Part shown: positions 36,596 through 46,089 of the stretch, piece after piece | Layout: each line of letters begins with the position of its first letter | How positions within the stretch are numbered: position 1 is the first letter of the stretch | NCBI RefSeq assembly: GCF_014656435.1 | Contig: NZ_BNCK01000007.1 | Location: 62,001 to 126,000 of the forward strand | Source: Thalassotalea marina | GTDB taxonomy: Bacteria; Pseudomonadota; Gammaproteobacteria; Enterobacterales; Alteromonadaceae | Direction: 5' to 3' | DNA length: 64,000 nt | Translations under genes and position numbers: made by a program | Notes under the pieces: generated by a model | The model's input: the letters and a program-made list of their open reading frames with translations, nothing else | Databases searched by the model: none | Told to the model about the DNA's origin: nothing

Positions 36596-38632
36596 TTATT
36601 GAAATACAGGGCGCTTTGGCAAAGTAATTTTAAACTTTGTTCCCTGATGTTCTGCGCTGGTAACTTGTATTGTGCCAGCTATGCTCTCGATAAATTGTTT
36701 TGCCTCAAATACCCCAATACCCATACCGGCATTACCTTTAGTGGTATCAAAGGGTTTAAATAATCGCTGTTTTATGAATTCTTCACTCATTCCACAACCA
36801 TTGTCTTCTATGCTAATTGTGACATGATTTGCGTTAGACTTTAAAGAGACTTTTACCAGCCCGTCGTTTTCACTTGCCTCTTGACCATTTTGAATTAAAT
36901 GATTTAGCACAGAAAACAACTTTTCGCTGTTAGTCGACATACTGGCTGCTTGCAATTCTTCAACCACAACCTTCGGGGTATCAACATTGCGCTGCTCAAC
37001 AACCTTAGTCACTAAAGCGGCAATATCAACGTCAGAACTCTTAGATTGTTCAACTCGCTTATTCCTCAATTGCGACAACACCTTGTCGAGTCGATCGGTA
37101 GCAGATTCTACAGTTTCAAAAACGTCATCGATAAATGCAGGATTATCGCGATGCTTCTCGGCGTTAGTGGTAATTAGTGCCAACTGAGCCTGAATGTTCT
37201 TGAGATCATGAACCAAAAAGGCGGACATACGATTAAATGCATCAAATTGTTTTGATTCAGCGAGTTCATCATTTGCCTCATTAAGAGATATAAAGTTACC
37301 TAGCTGTTTTGAAATAGCAAATAACAGGTCTCTGTCTTCCCAATTAAGCTGTTTCTTACCCTGAACGTGACCAATTAAAAACAAACCATAAAATGCTTTA
37401 CCAATAAACACGGGCACAATAATACGCACATTAAAGCTTTCACATAAATCGACATCTAAATTGAGATCAGGATACATGGCAGGATTATCTCGATATTCTT
37501 CAACATCAATAATCCAACCTTTTTTCTGACAAAATTGACTGATCAAGGTCAGCTGCAAATCAAATGCGGTTGATAGTGACAAACCATCGTCATGTTTTAC
37601 ATCAAACTGCAAATCTGTTTTACGTTTTAACAGTGCACCACCATGTGCGTTTAGCTTAGACATCATGATAGAAGTAGCCATTTGGTGGTATGATTGAGCA
37701 CTTGTTGTTTCAATTTTTTCAATCAAGTTTAACCATTCTTCACGATATTCATAGCGGTTGGCAAAGAAGTTTTTAGCAATAAATACCCGTAATTTTCGTC
37801 TAAGCGATTCCGTGATCAGTAGGGCAACAAGCACGATAACACTGAGCATTAAAAAGCCAATGCTAACAACACTGCCCCATTCGCCGCCGATATAGTTAAT
37901 AACGTATCCAGCAAATGCCATCACCAACAAGTACACACCAGCCATCATCAAAATAGAGCTGTAAAATACCACCTGTCTCGACACAAAAATACGAACAGAG
38001 CCGTCTTTGATTCGTCTGGTGCTGACTAATAGTAAAGGTAATACTGCTACACTGATAAAGCCGCGGCTATACCAAAAATCGAAGTCGATAGCTCCCACCA
38101 TAGTCGCTTGGGCATACATAACAAAATCAAAGATGGCGATACTTGCTAAGGCAATGATCAATGGCCATATGGCCCACCTCACTTTTGCATTTGCACTTCG
38201 ATATAACTGTTCGATTAATACCAAACTCCAAAGGTTTAGCACGATGAACAGCAAGAAAATGTACTCGTAGGTATAATCTAAAAAGTAGGTTGCCAACCAA
38301 CAAACCACCATTAGAATTGCCCAAATACTGGTGTATTGACGGATATGGTAATTACTTAACAGTTGGCGAATTGAGGTTAATTCGGTATTACACACCAACA
38401 CTAAAATTGACCAAGTTGCTATTTTAATGCCATCGGCCAACATCACCCATTGCAGGCTAAAATGCAGTTTAAGTTGTGCAGCCGCTAATAACGCTGCGGT
38501 GGTTGAAGCTAATACAGCAACAATAGTCCACCTTGCTAGGGTTAATTTGTTACGCGCCGTGATCAACATAAAAGTGAAGATCAAAAAGGCGATAAAATTT
38601 AACGAATAGCCAACAAAGCCTACAAATTCCAT
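36596..38632 (-). CDS. prsK: PEP-CTERM system histidine kinase
   Basis: A 678-residue sensor kinase. About eight membrane segments occupy residues 5-275, followed by a GAF-like domain (about 300-450). The dimerisation/phosphorylation helix has AFLVHDLKNI with His475, and the ATPase domain shows NHLIQNGQEAS (N box), IEDNGCGMS (G1) and GNAGMGIGVFEAKQFI (G2). It fits the putative PEP-CTERM system histidine kinase family and pairs with prsR just downstream. It starts 18 bases after the RND permease gene on the same strand, so read-through from the efflux operon is possible. The signal is unknown. Confidence 0.93.
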   Translation of the reverse strand: MEFVGFVGYSLNFIAFLIFTFMLITARNKLTLARWTIVAVLASTTAALLAAAQLKLHFSLQWVMLADGIKIATWSILVLVCNTELTSIRQLLSNYHIRQYTSIWAILMVVCWLATYFLDYTYEYIFLLFIVLNLWSLVLIEQLYRSANAKVRWAIWPLIIALASIAIFDFVMYAQATMVGAIDFDFWYSRGFISVAVLPLLLVSTRRIKDGSVRIFVSRQVVFYSSILMMAGVYLLVMAFAGYVINYIGGEWGSVVSIGFLMLSVIVLVALLITESLRRKLRVFIAKNFFANRYEYREEWLNLIEKIETTSAQSYHQMATSIMMSKLNAHGGALLKRKTDLQFDVKHDDGLSLSTAFDLQLTLISQFCQKKGWIIDVEEYRDNPAMYPDLNLDVDLCESFNVRIIVPVFIGKAFYGLFLIGHVQGKKQLNWEDRDLLFAISKQLGNFISLNEANDELAESKQFDAFNRMSAFLVHDLKNIQAQLALITTNAEKHRDNPAFIDDVFETVESATDRLDKVLSQLRNKRVEQSKSSDVDIAALVTKVVEQRNVDTPKVVVEELQAASMSTNSEKLFSVLNHLIQNGQEASENDGLVKVSLKSNANHVTISIEDNGCGMSEEFIKQRLFKPFDTTKGNAGMGIGVFEAKQFIESIAGTIQVTSAEHQGTKFKITLPKRPVFQ

Positions 38633-38650
38633 AACTTATACTTTCTTATT

Positions 38651-41600
38651 TTAATGTTTAGATTGAGTAAACAGCTCAGTCAAAATAGGCACGAGAATAA
38701 AACTAGCAATTGCCGATATACACAAGCCAGAAATAATCACTACACCTAAAGGTTGCCATAAGCTACCACCAAACAACGTAAGTGGTAATAAGCCACCAAT
38801 AGTGGTTAATGTTGTTAACAATATTGGTGTAAAGCGTACACGTGCTGCATCGATAATAGCGTCTCTTTTATCACGAGTTTGCAGCATATTTTTATTCGCA
38901 GTATCAATAAGAATAATGGCATTATTGACCACGATACCAAATAAACTAATTAGGCCTATAAACGCCATCATAGAAAACGATAAATCAAAGATAAACAAAC
39001 CAATAACAGAGCCCGCCATAGCAAAAGGAATGGAGGTAAAAATAATCACTGGTTGTAAAAAGGATTTAAATTGTAGTACCAAGACCGCAAATATACCGAC
39101 AGCGGTAATAATCATTATCTGCGATAAGCCTGAAAACGACTCCTGCCTCGATTCTTCTTCACCACCTAAGCTGTAATACATTCCAGACGGTAACTGATAA
39201 CGCTCTAAATAATCTACCGCTTGTTGAGTCGCGTGTGCAATAGAGAAGCCTGAAGCAACATCAGCAGATACTTTTGCCATACGCTGTTTTTGATAATGGA
39301 AAAACTCGGTATGACCTTGATGTAGCGTTAATTTAACCAACTGTTTTAGCGGAATTAAATTGCCCTTTCGATCTGCAATAAAAGCTTGCTCAAATACATC
39401 AATATTCTGATTTAAGCTTCTCACTAAAATTGGATAACTTTCACCATTTTTATCACTAAACTGCCCTGTAACCTGTCCTGTTACTAAGGTTTGTAGTGTT
39501 TGATCCAAGTGATTGATATCAACATTGAGTAATCCTGCTTTTTCATAGTCAATATCAACTTTTAATTCGGTATTGGCTAAACCTATCGGGTTTTCTATAT
39601 TAACCAAGCCTTCAATAGTCGCCATATGGCGAGCTAAATCATTGGCGACCAAGGCTAAATCACTCAAAGATTCACTCATAAGCCTGATCGTGACCGGTTG
39701 ATCTGTCACTGGTCCTTGGGTGAATTCTTTGATGCTGATCTTAGCTTGTGGCCAAGTTGAAAACTCGTTACGCAGCTTATTAACCAAAGTAAGCATTTTT
39801 TGCTCTTCAAAGTCATCAATGATCACTAAGGCTTGCCCCAGTGTCGCGACGCCGCGTTTGGGAATTTCATTGTAATAAATACGAGGATTTGAGTTACCAA
39901 TGTTTTCGGCAACTTCAGCAACTTCAGGCTGCGCTTTTAAAAATTCGGTCACTTGTGACATCACTTGCTTAGTGTATGCCAAAGAAGAGTTTTGCGGCGT
40001 TTGTACGTCAACCAATATCATAGGTTTTTCTGCTTTTGGGAATAAGCTTAAGCCAACTTGGCCAAACAGCGATCCCATTCCTACAAGCGCCACGACAAAA
40101 ATCAGTAATACAATAAACTTAAGACGCATAAATACTGTGAGCATCTTTGCGTATAACGTATCAGCGAACTTATTAACTAACACTTGTAAAGTAATAAAGC
40201 GGCTGGGTTTAGCACTAAATATTTTACTCGCCAGCAAAGGCGTAAAACTTAGTGCAAGTAACAGTGATGCTAACAGCACAAATACAACCGTTACTGGCAT
40301 TGATCGGATAAAATCTCCAGTATTACTAGCCAACATAAGCATAGGTAAAAAGGCAAACATGGTAGTTACCGTACCACTAGTGATCGCCCAGCCAACTTTA
40401 CTTGCACCAGTAGCTGCTGCATCTTTTAAGCGATTATTCGCACTTTTTTCTCGATGAATACTTTCAGTAACAACGATAGCGTTATCTACTAATAAGCCCA
40501 AGGCGATTATCAGGCCAACAATTGACATTTGCTGTAAACCAAAACCAGCAAAATCTAGCCAGCCAAAGGCAATTAAGAAGGACAAAGGAATGACCGCGAT
40601 TACCACAATCGCTTCTCTCACTCCCAAGAAACACAGCGACATAACGCCAACTAACAGTAAGCCGTACCAAAGGTTGTCAAAAAAGCCATTGACGCGTGTT
40701 TCCACACTGTCTGATTGTTTAAAAAACAAATCAACCTTTACGTTTTGCGGCAACTGGCTAGCAAATTTCGCTATTTCTTGCTCTATAGCACGAGTCAATT
40801 CAAATATGTTGGTATTGGCGCGTTGCTCTGCAGTGATAAAAATTACAGGTCGTTGATTGTAGTAAGCTAAATACGCGGGTTTCATACTATTAAATGAAAC
40901 GGTCGCGATATCTTTCAACTTAACATTAGCCTGAGGTTTCGCAACAATTACCGTTTCTTTTAACTCATCAAGCGTTTGAAAGTTACCACTGGCTTTTACG
41001 TTAAAACGTCGAGTTGTGGCATCGACAAAGCCTGGTGTGATATTCGCAGCCCGCTTATTCAAAACATAACTGACCTGATTAATATCAATGCCAAAATGCT
41101 GCAATCGGTTAGTATCGATATCAACGGCGACCACCTGCTGTGAATATCCCCAAACATCAGCTTTTTTTACCGCACTAATGCCTTCTAGTCGCTTTTCCAA
41201 CTGTTTTGCATAAAACTCCATTGTTTTATAGTCAGTTGGTTCACTCCATAGCGCCAATTGCACAACAGCAACACTGGTTGGTGTTGCCTTAATGACCTGA
41301 ATTTCTTGCACACCTTGAGGTAAAACCGGTTTAACCGAAGCAACAGCGAGCTTAATTTCACTAAAAGCTAAATCAATGTTAGTGCCATAAAAAAAGTGTA
41401 CCGTTACACGCGCACCATCATTTTTTATCTGGGACTCAATGATCTTTATGCCTTCAATTTCATTGAATTCCTCTTCCAGTGGCTTAACTACAAGAGTCTC
41501 AATATCTTGAGGAGACGCTCCCGGATAAATCACTTCAATTAAGGTGACCGGAATATCAAATTGAGGATCTTCTGAGCGAGGAATGGTGAAATATGAAACA

Positions 41601-41677
41601 ATACCCACTAAAACCATAAGGAGTACTATGGTCATAGTAAACTGGGCATTATTAATTGATATTTTAGGTAATTGCAT
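38651..41677 (-). CDS. RND family efflux permease (AcrB/HAE1-like)
   Basis: A protein of about 1008 residues with the RND pattern: membrane segment 1 near the N-terminus, a large periplasmic loop, six membrane segments, a second loop and five more segments. Typical elements are FTIPRSEDPQFDIP, VTLIEVIYPGASPQDIETLV, LGLLVDNAIVVTESIHREK with its proton-relay Asp, and SIPFAMAGSVIGLFIF with GIVVNNAIILIDT in the second half. This branch (short, about 1010 residues, paired with one adaptor) often exports lipophilic compounds. The ATG at 41675-41677 is preferred to the TTG 3 bases upstream. It follows the adaptor stop directly. No outer-membrane factor gene is next to it. Confidence 0.93.
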   Translation of the reverse strand: MQLPKISINNAQFTMTIVLLMVLVGIVSYFTIPRSEDPQFDIPVTLIEVIYPGASPQDIETLVVKPLEEEFNEIEGIKIIESQIKNDGARVTVHFFYGTNIDLAFSEIKLAVASVKPVLPQGVQEIQVIKATPTSVAVVQLALWSEPTDYKTMEFYAKQLEKRLEGISAVKKADVWGYSQQVVAVDIDTNRLQHFGIDINQVSYVLNKRAANITPGFVDATTRRFNVKASGNFQTLDELKETVIVAKPQANVKLKDIATVSFNSMKPAYLAYYNQRPVIFITAEQRANTNIFELTRAIEQEIAKFASQLPQNVKVDLFFKQSDSVETRVNGFFDNLWYGLLLVGVMSLCFLGVREAIVVIAVIPLSFLIAFGWLDFAGFGLQQMSIVGLIIALGLLVDNAIVVTESIHREKSANNRLKDAAATGASKVGWAITSGTVTTMFAFLPMLMLASNTGDFIRSMPVTVVFVLLASLLLALSFTPLLASKIFSAKPSRFITLQVLVNKFADTLYAKMLTVFMRLKFIVLLIFVVALVGMGSLFGQVGLSLFPKAEKPMILVDVQTPQNSSLAYTKQVMSQVTEFLKAQPEVAEVAENIGNSNPRIYYNEIPKRGVATLGQALVIIDDFEEQKMLTLVNKLRNEFSTWPQAKISIKEFTQGPVTDQPVTIRLMSESLSDLALVANDLARHMATIEGLVNIENPIGLANTELKVDIDYEKAGLLNVDINHLDQTLQTLVTGQVTGQFSDKNGESYPILVRSLNQNIDVFEQAFIADRKGNLIPLKQLVKLTLHQGHTEFFHYQKQRMAKVSADVASGFSIAHATQQAVDYLERYQLPSGMYYSLGGEEESRQESFSGLSQIMIITAVGIFAVLVLQFKSFLQPVIIFTSIPFAMAGSVIGLFIFDLSFSMMAFIGLISLFGIVVNNAIILIDTANKNMLQTRDKRDAIIDAARVRFTPILLTTLTTIGGLLPLTLFGGSLWQPLGVVIISGLCISAIASFILVPILTELFTQSKH

Positions 41678-41680
41678 CAA

Positions 41681-42676
41681 TTAAAACTCACTGAATTCAA
41701 ATTGTTGCCAACCCTTAGTGATAACATTTAATGTCGATTTTTCATCACTTGGCATAAGATAAATAAACGTATTATCCAGTCCTACAATGGCAAAGCTTGC
41801 CTTACTCATGCTGCCATCATCATTTTGTAATATGAGTTGAGCAAATCCCTGATTATCAGTGGCCAGCAACGCAATATTAGGCACAGCAAATACCTGTTCA
41901 GCACTAGATAAAGCAACTTTTACATAAGCTAGTTGCCCTGCTACCGCATTTTGTCCCACTTGAAGACTATCCAATGTGACTTCAATGATAAACATGTTAC
42001 CTGCACCATTGGTTTTCACTGGAACCTTAGTCACTTTACCTTGTACGTTTTTATCGCCGTTAACACGAACATCAACAGTTTGCCCTATGGTTATGTAACC
42101 AATTTCATCGAAGGTCATGCCGACACGAGCAATTAAATTATTGTCAATCGCTGCAACTTCAAGAGCTTGAGTGCCAGGCCCTTGCAATTCATCTAACGCG
42201 GCGTACCTAGCTAATACAACCCCATCAAATGGTGCGCGAATTTCAGCTTTTTCTAGGTTGTAATAAGCGATTTGATAGGCTTCACGAGTTATATCCACTT
42301 TCGTGTTTGCAACGTCCAAGTCTTGCTGTGACGCTAATTCCGCCTCAATCAGACGCTTAATACGATTAACCTCACGTTTAGCTTGCATCAACTCAGAGTA
42401 TCGACTGTTTTTGATCGCTTTAAGTTCAGTTGTATCATGACTAGCTAACAAGTCACCTTTTTTAAAGAAATCACCTTCGTCAACAGTTAGTGTGGTCAAG
42501 TAGCCAGGTGTTTTAAAAGACAGTTTGTTAGTGCGTTTAAATTCAATTTTGCCTGCGCGAGTTACAAAGCGCTGGTAATCAGTGGCACTAATTTTTTCTA
42601 CTTCAAATTGCTGTGCCGTAACAGGCATTGAAGTAAAAATTAAAATGATGAAAAAAATGGCAACAGAAAGTTTCAT
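41681..42676 (-). CDS. RND efflux periplasmic adaptor (membrane fusion protein)
   Basis: A protein of about 331 residues with an N-terminal signal/anchor (VAIFFIILIFTSMPVTAQ), a lipoyl-like half (LTTLTVDEGDFFKKGDLLAS and AEIRAPFDGVVLARYAALDE), a helical hairpin between them, and a beta-barrel region with NAVAGQLAYVKVAL. It bridges the RND permease to an outer-membrane channel. ATG at 42674-42676 was chosen; a TTG 12 bases upstream with AAGG close to it is a real alternative. It is the first gene of the minus-strand run adaptor-permease-prsK-prsR. The 200 bases upstream to the tRNA gene hold no further gene that I can support. Confidence 0.92.
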   Translation of the reverse strand: MKLSVAIFFIILIFTSMPVTAQQFEVEKISATDYQRFVTRAGKIEFKRTNKLSFKTPGYLTTLTVDEGDFFKKGDLLASHDTTELKAIKNSRYSELMQAKREVNRIKRLIEAELASQQDLDVANTKVDITREAYQIAYYNLEKAEIRAPFDGVVLARYAALDELQGPGTQALEVAAIDNNLIARVGMTFDEIGYITIGQTVDVRVNGDKNVQGKVTKVPVKTNGAGNMFIIEVTLDSLQVGQNAVAGQLAYVKVALSSAEQVFAVPNIALLATDNQGFAQLILQNDDGSMSKASFAIVGLDNTFIYLMPSDEKSTLNVITKGWQQFEFSEF

Positions 42677-42828
42677 ACGATTAAACAAAACGACCTTGTT
42701 GGAGTAACACGTATTTATTATAGTGCTACTTTAAGCGTCTGCAGGGCGAAAGTACAACGATTTCATGCGTTTCGTGCAATTATAGTGCAATTTGTTGATA
42801 GAAACTTTCCAGATTAAAGTTTTAGCCC

Positions 42829-42857
42829 TAGACAAGGCTTTTTTTTCACATTAGTAT
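42829..42857 (+). promoter_or_regulatory. Predicted sigma-70 promoter of tRNA-Arg
   Basis: TAGACA (42829-42834) and TAGTAT (42852-42857) are separated by 17 bases and lie 20 bases before the tRNA 5' end. The hexamers match consensus at five and four of six positions. A GC-rich stretch (GCCGCGC) follows the -10, as in stringently controlled stable-RNA promoters. Confidence 0.5.
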
Positions 42858-42876
42858 TGCCGCGCTAAGGCAAAGT

Positions 42877-42953
<77 letters not shown>

Positions 42954-43081
42954 TTTCAACCATCCCTTTTTTCTTGTTCATTCTAAATCTATGCATATAC
43001 CGTTGTTCTAAGCGTTGTAAAAAATGCATAAAAGCATGTAATTTTTCTACCTTCTATCGTTGAAATACTACCTCAAACATT

Positions 43082-43093
43082 ACAAACGTTTGT
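43082..43093. promoter_or_regulatory. 12-bp perfect palindrome upstream of amidotransferase gene, possible operator
   Basis: ACAAACGTTTGT is a perfect palindrome 72 bases before the ATG at 43165. Its core AAACGTTT equals the core of the gal operators at 51696 and resembles LacI-family sites. The rest of the 211-base gap after the tRNA is AT-rich and shows no gene. Confidence 0.3.
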
Positions 43094-43164
43094 TTTAATT
43101 ACATTTAAATTCAGGCACACAAGTTGCTCTTCTAGTATTACCTGTTCATTTTGGAAGACAAAAC

Positions 43165-43920
43165 ATGCCAGATAAAACAAAACCGCAAATTGTCGTCACA
43201 GGACCAGACCAAGGTGGTGCAATCGCATGGTTTTTTACGGCGTTAAGCATTAGATTGGCAGGCGGTCACCCTATTAGAATTACGCCAAACAGTTTTGATA
43301 ACAAGCTGGATTATGACGCCTACGTGATTGGCGGTGGTGCTGACATTCACCCAGACAATCGCCAAAAAGAACCAGTACCCCAGAGGAGTAAGCGCAGCTT
43401 GTTAACCAGAGTAAAAGAAGGGTTACTTTATCCCATGGAGACTTTAAGCCGATTATCCGAGTCTTCATACGATAAACCTCGAGATGAGCTCGAACAAAAA
43501 TTTATTGATTACGCAGTAGCGCATAACAAACCGTTACTTGGGATTTGCCGCGGCCACCAACTATTAAATTCAAGACTAGGCGGCACCTTGTACACCTCAA
43601 CACTCGACTTGTTAAACGATAACGCGCGCATCAGAACAGTGCTGCCTCGTAAAACCGTGTTCTACGCCAAAAAAGGCACGTTGATCCATGACATTGCTGG
43701 TGACGAACCACTTCCAGTTAACGCCATACATTCACAAGCGGTCGCAAAAACTGGTCACAACCTCGAACAAACCGGCGTTGAACCTGCAGGTATCACACAA
43801 GTTATTGAAGCTAAAGATGGGCGTCCATTACTGGGGGTTCAATGGCACCCAGAATACCTGTTTTATCTAAAACAGCATCGTGCAATTTTTAAATGGTTAG
43901 TCAATGGAGGACAGTTATGA
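43165..43920 (+). CDS. Class I glutamine amidotransferase, gamma-glutamyl-GABA hydrolase-like (PuuD family)
   Basis: A 251-residue peptidase C26-type protein. The nucleophile elbow LLGICRGHQLLN (Cys near 128) and GVQWHPEYL with the His-Glu pair are intact, as is VIGGGADIHPDN near residues 52-63. Family members hydrolyse gamma-glutamyl bonds, for example gamma-glutamyl-GABA in putrescine breakdown. No other putrescine genes are adjacent, so the substrate is open. GGAAG precedes the ATG. A stretch of about 40 residues before the nucleophile (RSKRSLLTRVKEGLLYPMET) looks like an added helix. The stop overlaps the next start (ATGA), so it is the lead gene of a run of membrane-protein genes. Confidence 0.85.
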   Translation: MPDKTKPQIVVTGPDQGGAIAWFFTALSIRLAGGHPIRITPNSFDNKLDYDAYVIGGGADIHPDNRQKEPVPQRSKRSLLTRVKEGLLYPMETLSRLSESSYDKPRDELEQKFIDYAVAHNKPLLGICRGHQLLNSRLGGTLYTSTLDLLNDNARIRTVLPRKTVFYAKKGTLIHDIAGDEPLPVNAIHSQAVAKTGHNLEQTGVEPAGITQVIEAKDGRPLLGVQWHPEYLFYLKQHRAIFKWLVNGGQL

Positions 43921-44585
43921 AAAACATCAATTGGAAAAACTGGCTAATAGCCGCGTCTATTATTGCCGTTGTCGTGGCCATCTACTTTTTCACCCCCGTA
44001 AAGGAATTTTTAACCATAGAAAAAGTAACCGAATTAACCGAAGCAGTGCCACAAAACGCTATTACTGCAATTGCTTGTTTAGGACTGTTTATCTTAGGTG
44101 GCGCAATGTTGGTGCCAATCCCATTAATGGCATTAGCGGTTAGCCTTATTTTTGATCCTCTATTTGCTGTTGCCATTGTCATACCAGGGTTTGCTTTGGC
44201 GAGCAGCTCTGGATATTTGCTTGGTAGATATATAGACCAAGATGCATTTGGTGAAAAATTTGAGCAAAGGCTAGAAAAAATTAATAAAAAGCTCGATGAC
44301 AAAGGAGTGTGGGCTGTGCTTGCTCTACGAATGGCTCCAACGCCCCCGTTTACTGTCACCAGTATGATCTGTGGCGCACTTAGACTCAATTTCAGATCAT
44401 ATGTAATAGGTTCGGTTATAGGCATTGCCCCCTTAGGTTTAAGTGCAGTTTTCTTTGGCAAAGGTGCAATTGAAATAATGCAAGATCCGTCTGGTATTGC
44501 AGCAAGTTTTGTTATTGCAGCCATCGCTTTATTGAGCGTTTATTTTGCAATTAAACATAAACAAAACAAGCAAAGCGACGCCTAG
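43917..44585 (+). CDS. VTT-domain (DedA/TVP38-like) membrane protein
   Basis: A 222-residue membrane protein with about five hydrophobic segments. The VTT-domain core is visible in GAMLVPIPLMALAVSLIF, GFALASSSGYLLGRYIDQD, LALRMAPTPPFTVTSMICGA and LNFRSYVIGSVIGIAPL. DedA/TVP38 proteins are thought to flip or move lipids and support envelope stability. The start at 43917 has GGAGG 6 bases upstream and overlaps the preceding stop (ATGA); a longer frame from 43893 was not chosen. The gene is 33 bases before the STAS-like gene. Confidence 0.85.
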   Translation: MKNINWKNWLIAASIIAVVVAIYFFTPVKEFLTIEKVTELTEAVPQNAITAIACLGLFILGGAMLVPIPLMALAVSLIFDPLFAVAIVIPGFALASSSGYLLGRYIDQDAFGEKFEQRLEKINKKLDDKGVWAVLALRMAPTPPFTVTSMICGALRLNFRSYVIGSVIGIAPLGLSAVFFGKGAIEIMQDPSGIAASFVIAAIALLSVYFAIKHKQNKQSDA

Positions 44586-44621
44586 TTTTTAGTTGATTGC
44601 AATTGATTAAGGAGATTTGTG

Positions 44622-45062
44622 ATGAAACGTTTTACAGCTCATGGAAAATATAAACTGTGGCTTGAAAACCAAGTTATTGTGCTAGCTGCTGCAGGCGGTT
44701 GGAATAAGGAAGCAGCGCAAGAGTTGTTTGAAAGTATAAGCCAATTACTGCCAGCACTTAATGGTAATAAATTCGCCAAATTAGTTGATGCAAGGCAATG
44801 GGAGTTAGGTACGCCTGATTTTCAATACTTAACCGAAAGCGCGTTACAAGAGCTGGTAGAGCAAGGTTTAACCCGCGAGGTTTTTATTGTGCAAAAAGGT
44901 AGCCTTAAAAAAGATCAGCTCAAGCTGATAACGCCTAAAGACAGCCGATATCAACGTACCTTTGTCGAAACACCTGAACAAGCTATCAATTGGCTAAAAG
45001 AGCAAGGATTTAACTGCGTATTGGACAATTCAATGCAATCTCATCTTTGTTTAGCTGAATAA
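44622..45062 (+). CDS. Small STAS/SpoIIAA-like protein
   Basis: A 146-residue soluble protein without signal peptide. The alternation of strands and helices (VIVLAAAGGWNKEAAQELFE, FAKLVDARQWELGTPD, REVFIVQKGSL, TPEQAINWLKEQGF) resembles the STAS/SpoIIAA-like fold of small uncharacterised proteins, with a conserved-looking DARQWE motif. GGAG sits 7 bases before ATG 44622; an adjacent GTG at 44619 is less well spaced. It sits between a lipid-transport-like gene and two mechanosensitive channels, so a regulatory or membrane-stress role is possible but not shown. Confidence 0.6.
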   Translation: MKRFTAHGKYKLWLENQVIVLAAAGGWNKEAAQELFESISQLLPALNGNKFAKLVDARQWELGTPDFQYLTESALQELVEQGLTREVFIVQKGSLKKDQLKLITPKDSRYQRTFVETPEQAINWLKEQGFNCVLDNSMQSHLCLAE

Positions 45063-45101
45063 CATGGTGGGCTGTGCTTATCACCAAACACGGAGACAAT
45101 T

Positions 45102-46064
45102 ATGACAGAAGGAAACAAAACAGCTCAAAGCCAAGATTCGTTAGTAACCTTACAAAAGGCTTATGACCTGATTTTTGAAAAGCTGGTATCTTGGGCACAT
45201 CAGTTGATAGAGCATCTACCAAATTTTGTCTTGGCAACTTTGACGTGCCTACTGTTTTTATTCCTATCAAAAATCATTGGCCGTTTAACCGAGCAGATGG
45301 CGTCAAAAGTCATTCACTCACAACAAATAGTCAGTCTACTGACCTCTATCGTCAAAGTTATTGTCATCACAGTAGGCTTTTTTATCGCTTTAAAAATTAT
45401 TGGTTTGTCAGGTACCGTAACTTCGTTGTTGGCTGGTGCTGGTATTGTTGGTTTAGCAATTGGCTTTGCTTTTCAAGATATGACGGAAAACTTTATTGCT
45501 GGTATCGCCATGGGGATCAGAAAACCATTTCAAATTGGTGATGTGATCAAATGCCAAGATGTCTTTGGTACAGTACAAACGATTAATTTGCGAAATACCA
45601 TAGTGGAAACGTTTTACGGCCAGTATAAAGTGGTTCCCAATAAAATCTTATTTCGTAATACGTTAACCAACTATCACGCGACTCAGCAACGAAAGATTGA
45701 AATTGAGGTTGGTATTCCCTATTCACAAGATATTCAATCTGCAGCAGATACCATCACCAATGCACTTAATGAACTAGATTTTGTTATTAATAAAAAGGAC
45801 ACCATAGTGTTTGGTGACGCCTTTAGCGATAGTAGTATCACACTAAAAGTTTGGTTTTGGATTAATTACCCTGGAGAAACCGACTATATACAAGCAAGGC
45901 ATCAGGGGTTTGTCACAGTAAAACAGGCGCTGGATAACGCCGGAATCAGCGTGCCATTTCCGATCCGCACGTTGGATTTTGCTATCGAAGGCGGAGATAC
46001 ACTAGCAAGCCAACTAAATGCGGTAAATACTGATATAAATAAATCCAAGGACAAACAAGACTAA
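45102..46064 (+). CDS. Small mechanosensitive ion channel, MscS family (first of two)
   Basis: A 320-residue MscS protein. Three membrane segments precede the beta domain; the pore helix is GAGIVGLAIGFAFQDMTENF near 120-139, with glycine/alanine spacing, then RKPFQIGDVIKC, the conserved start of the cytoplasmic domain, and KVVPNKILFRNTLTNY. The channel opens under membrane tension and releases solutes in hypo-osmotic shock. GGAG precedes the ATG. It is followed 25 bases later by a second, divergent MscS gene. Confidence 0.92.
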   Translation: MTEGNKTAQSQDSLVTLQKAYDLIFEKLVSWAHQLIEHLPNFVLATLTCLLFLFLSKIIGRLTEQMASKVIHSQQIVSLLTSIVKVIVITVGFFIALKIIGLSGTVTSLLAGAGIVGLAIGFAFQDMTENFIAGIAMGIRKPFQIGDVIKCQDVFGTVQTINLRNTIVETFYGQYKVVPNKILFRNTLTNYHATQQRKIEIEVGIPYSQDIQSAADTITNALNELDFVINKKDTIVFGDAFSDSSITLKVWFWINYPGETDYIQARHQGFVTVKQALDNAGISVPFPIRTLDFAIEGGDTLASQLNAVNTDINKSKDKQD

Positions 46065-46089
46065 ACGTTTAATTTAGGAGTGATTAACA

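Noticed and set aside
39900-40457. 185-codon open frame on the plus strand inside the RND permease gene
   Set aside because: It is antisense to a strongly conserved protein, shows no domain-like sequence, and is explained by the permease's codon usage.
43982-44524. 180-codon open frame antisense to the VTT-domain gene
   Set aside because: No recognisable protein character or ribosome-binding site; a mirror of the real membrane protein gene.
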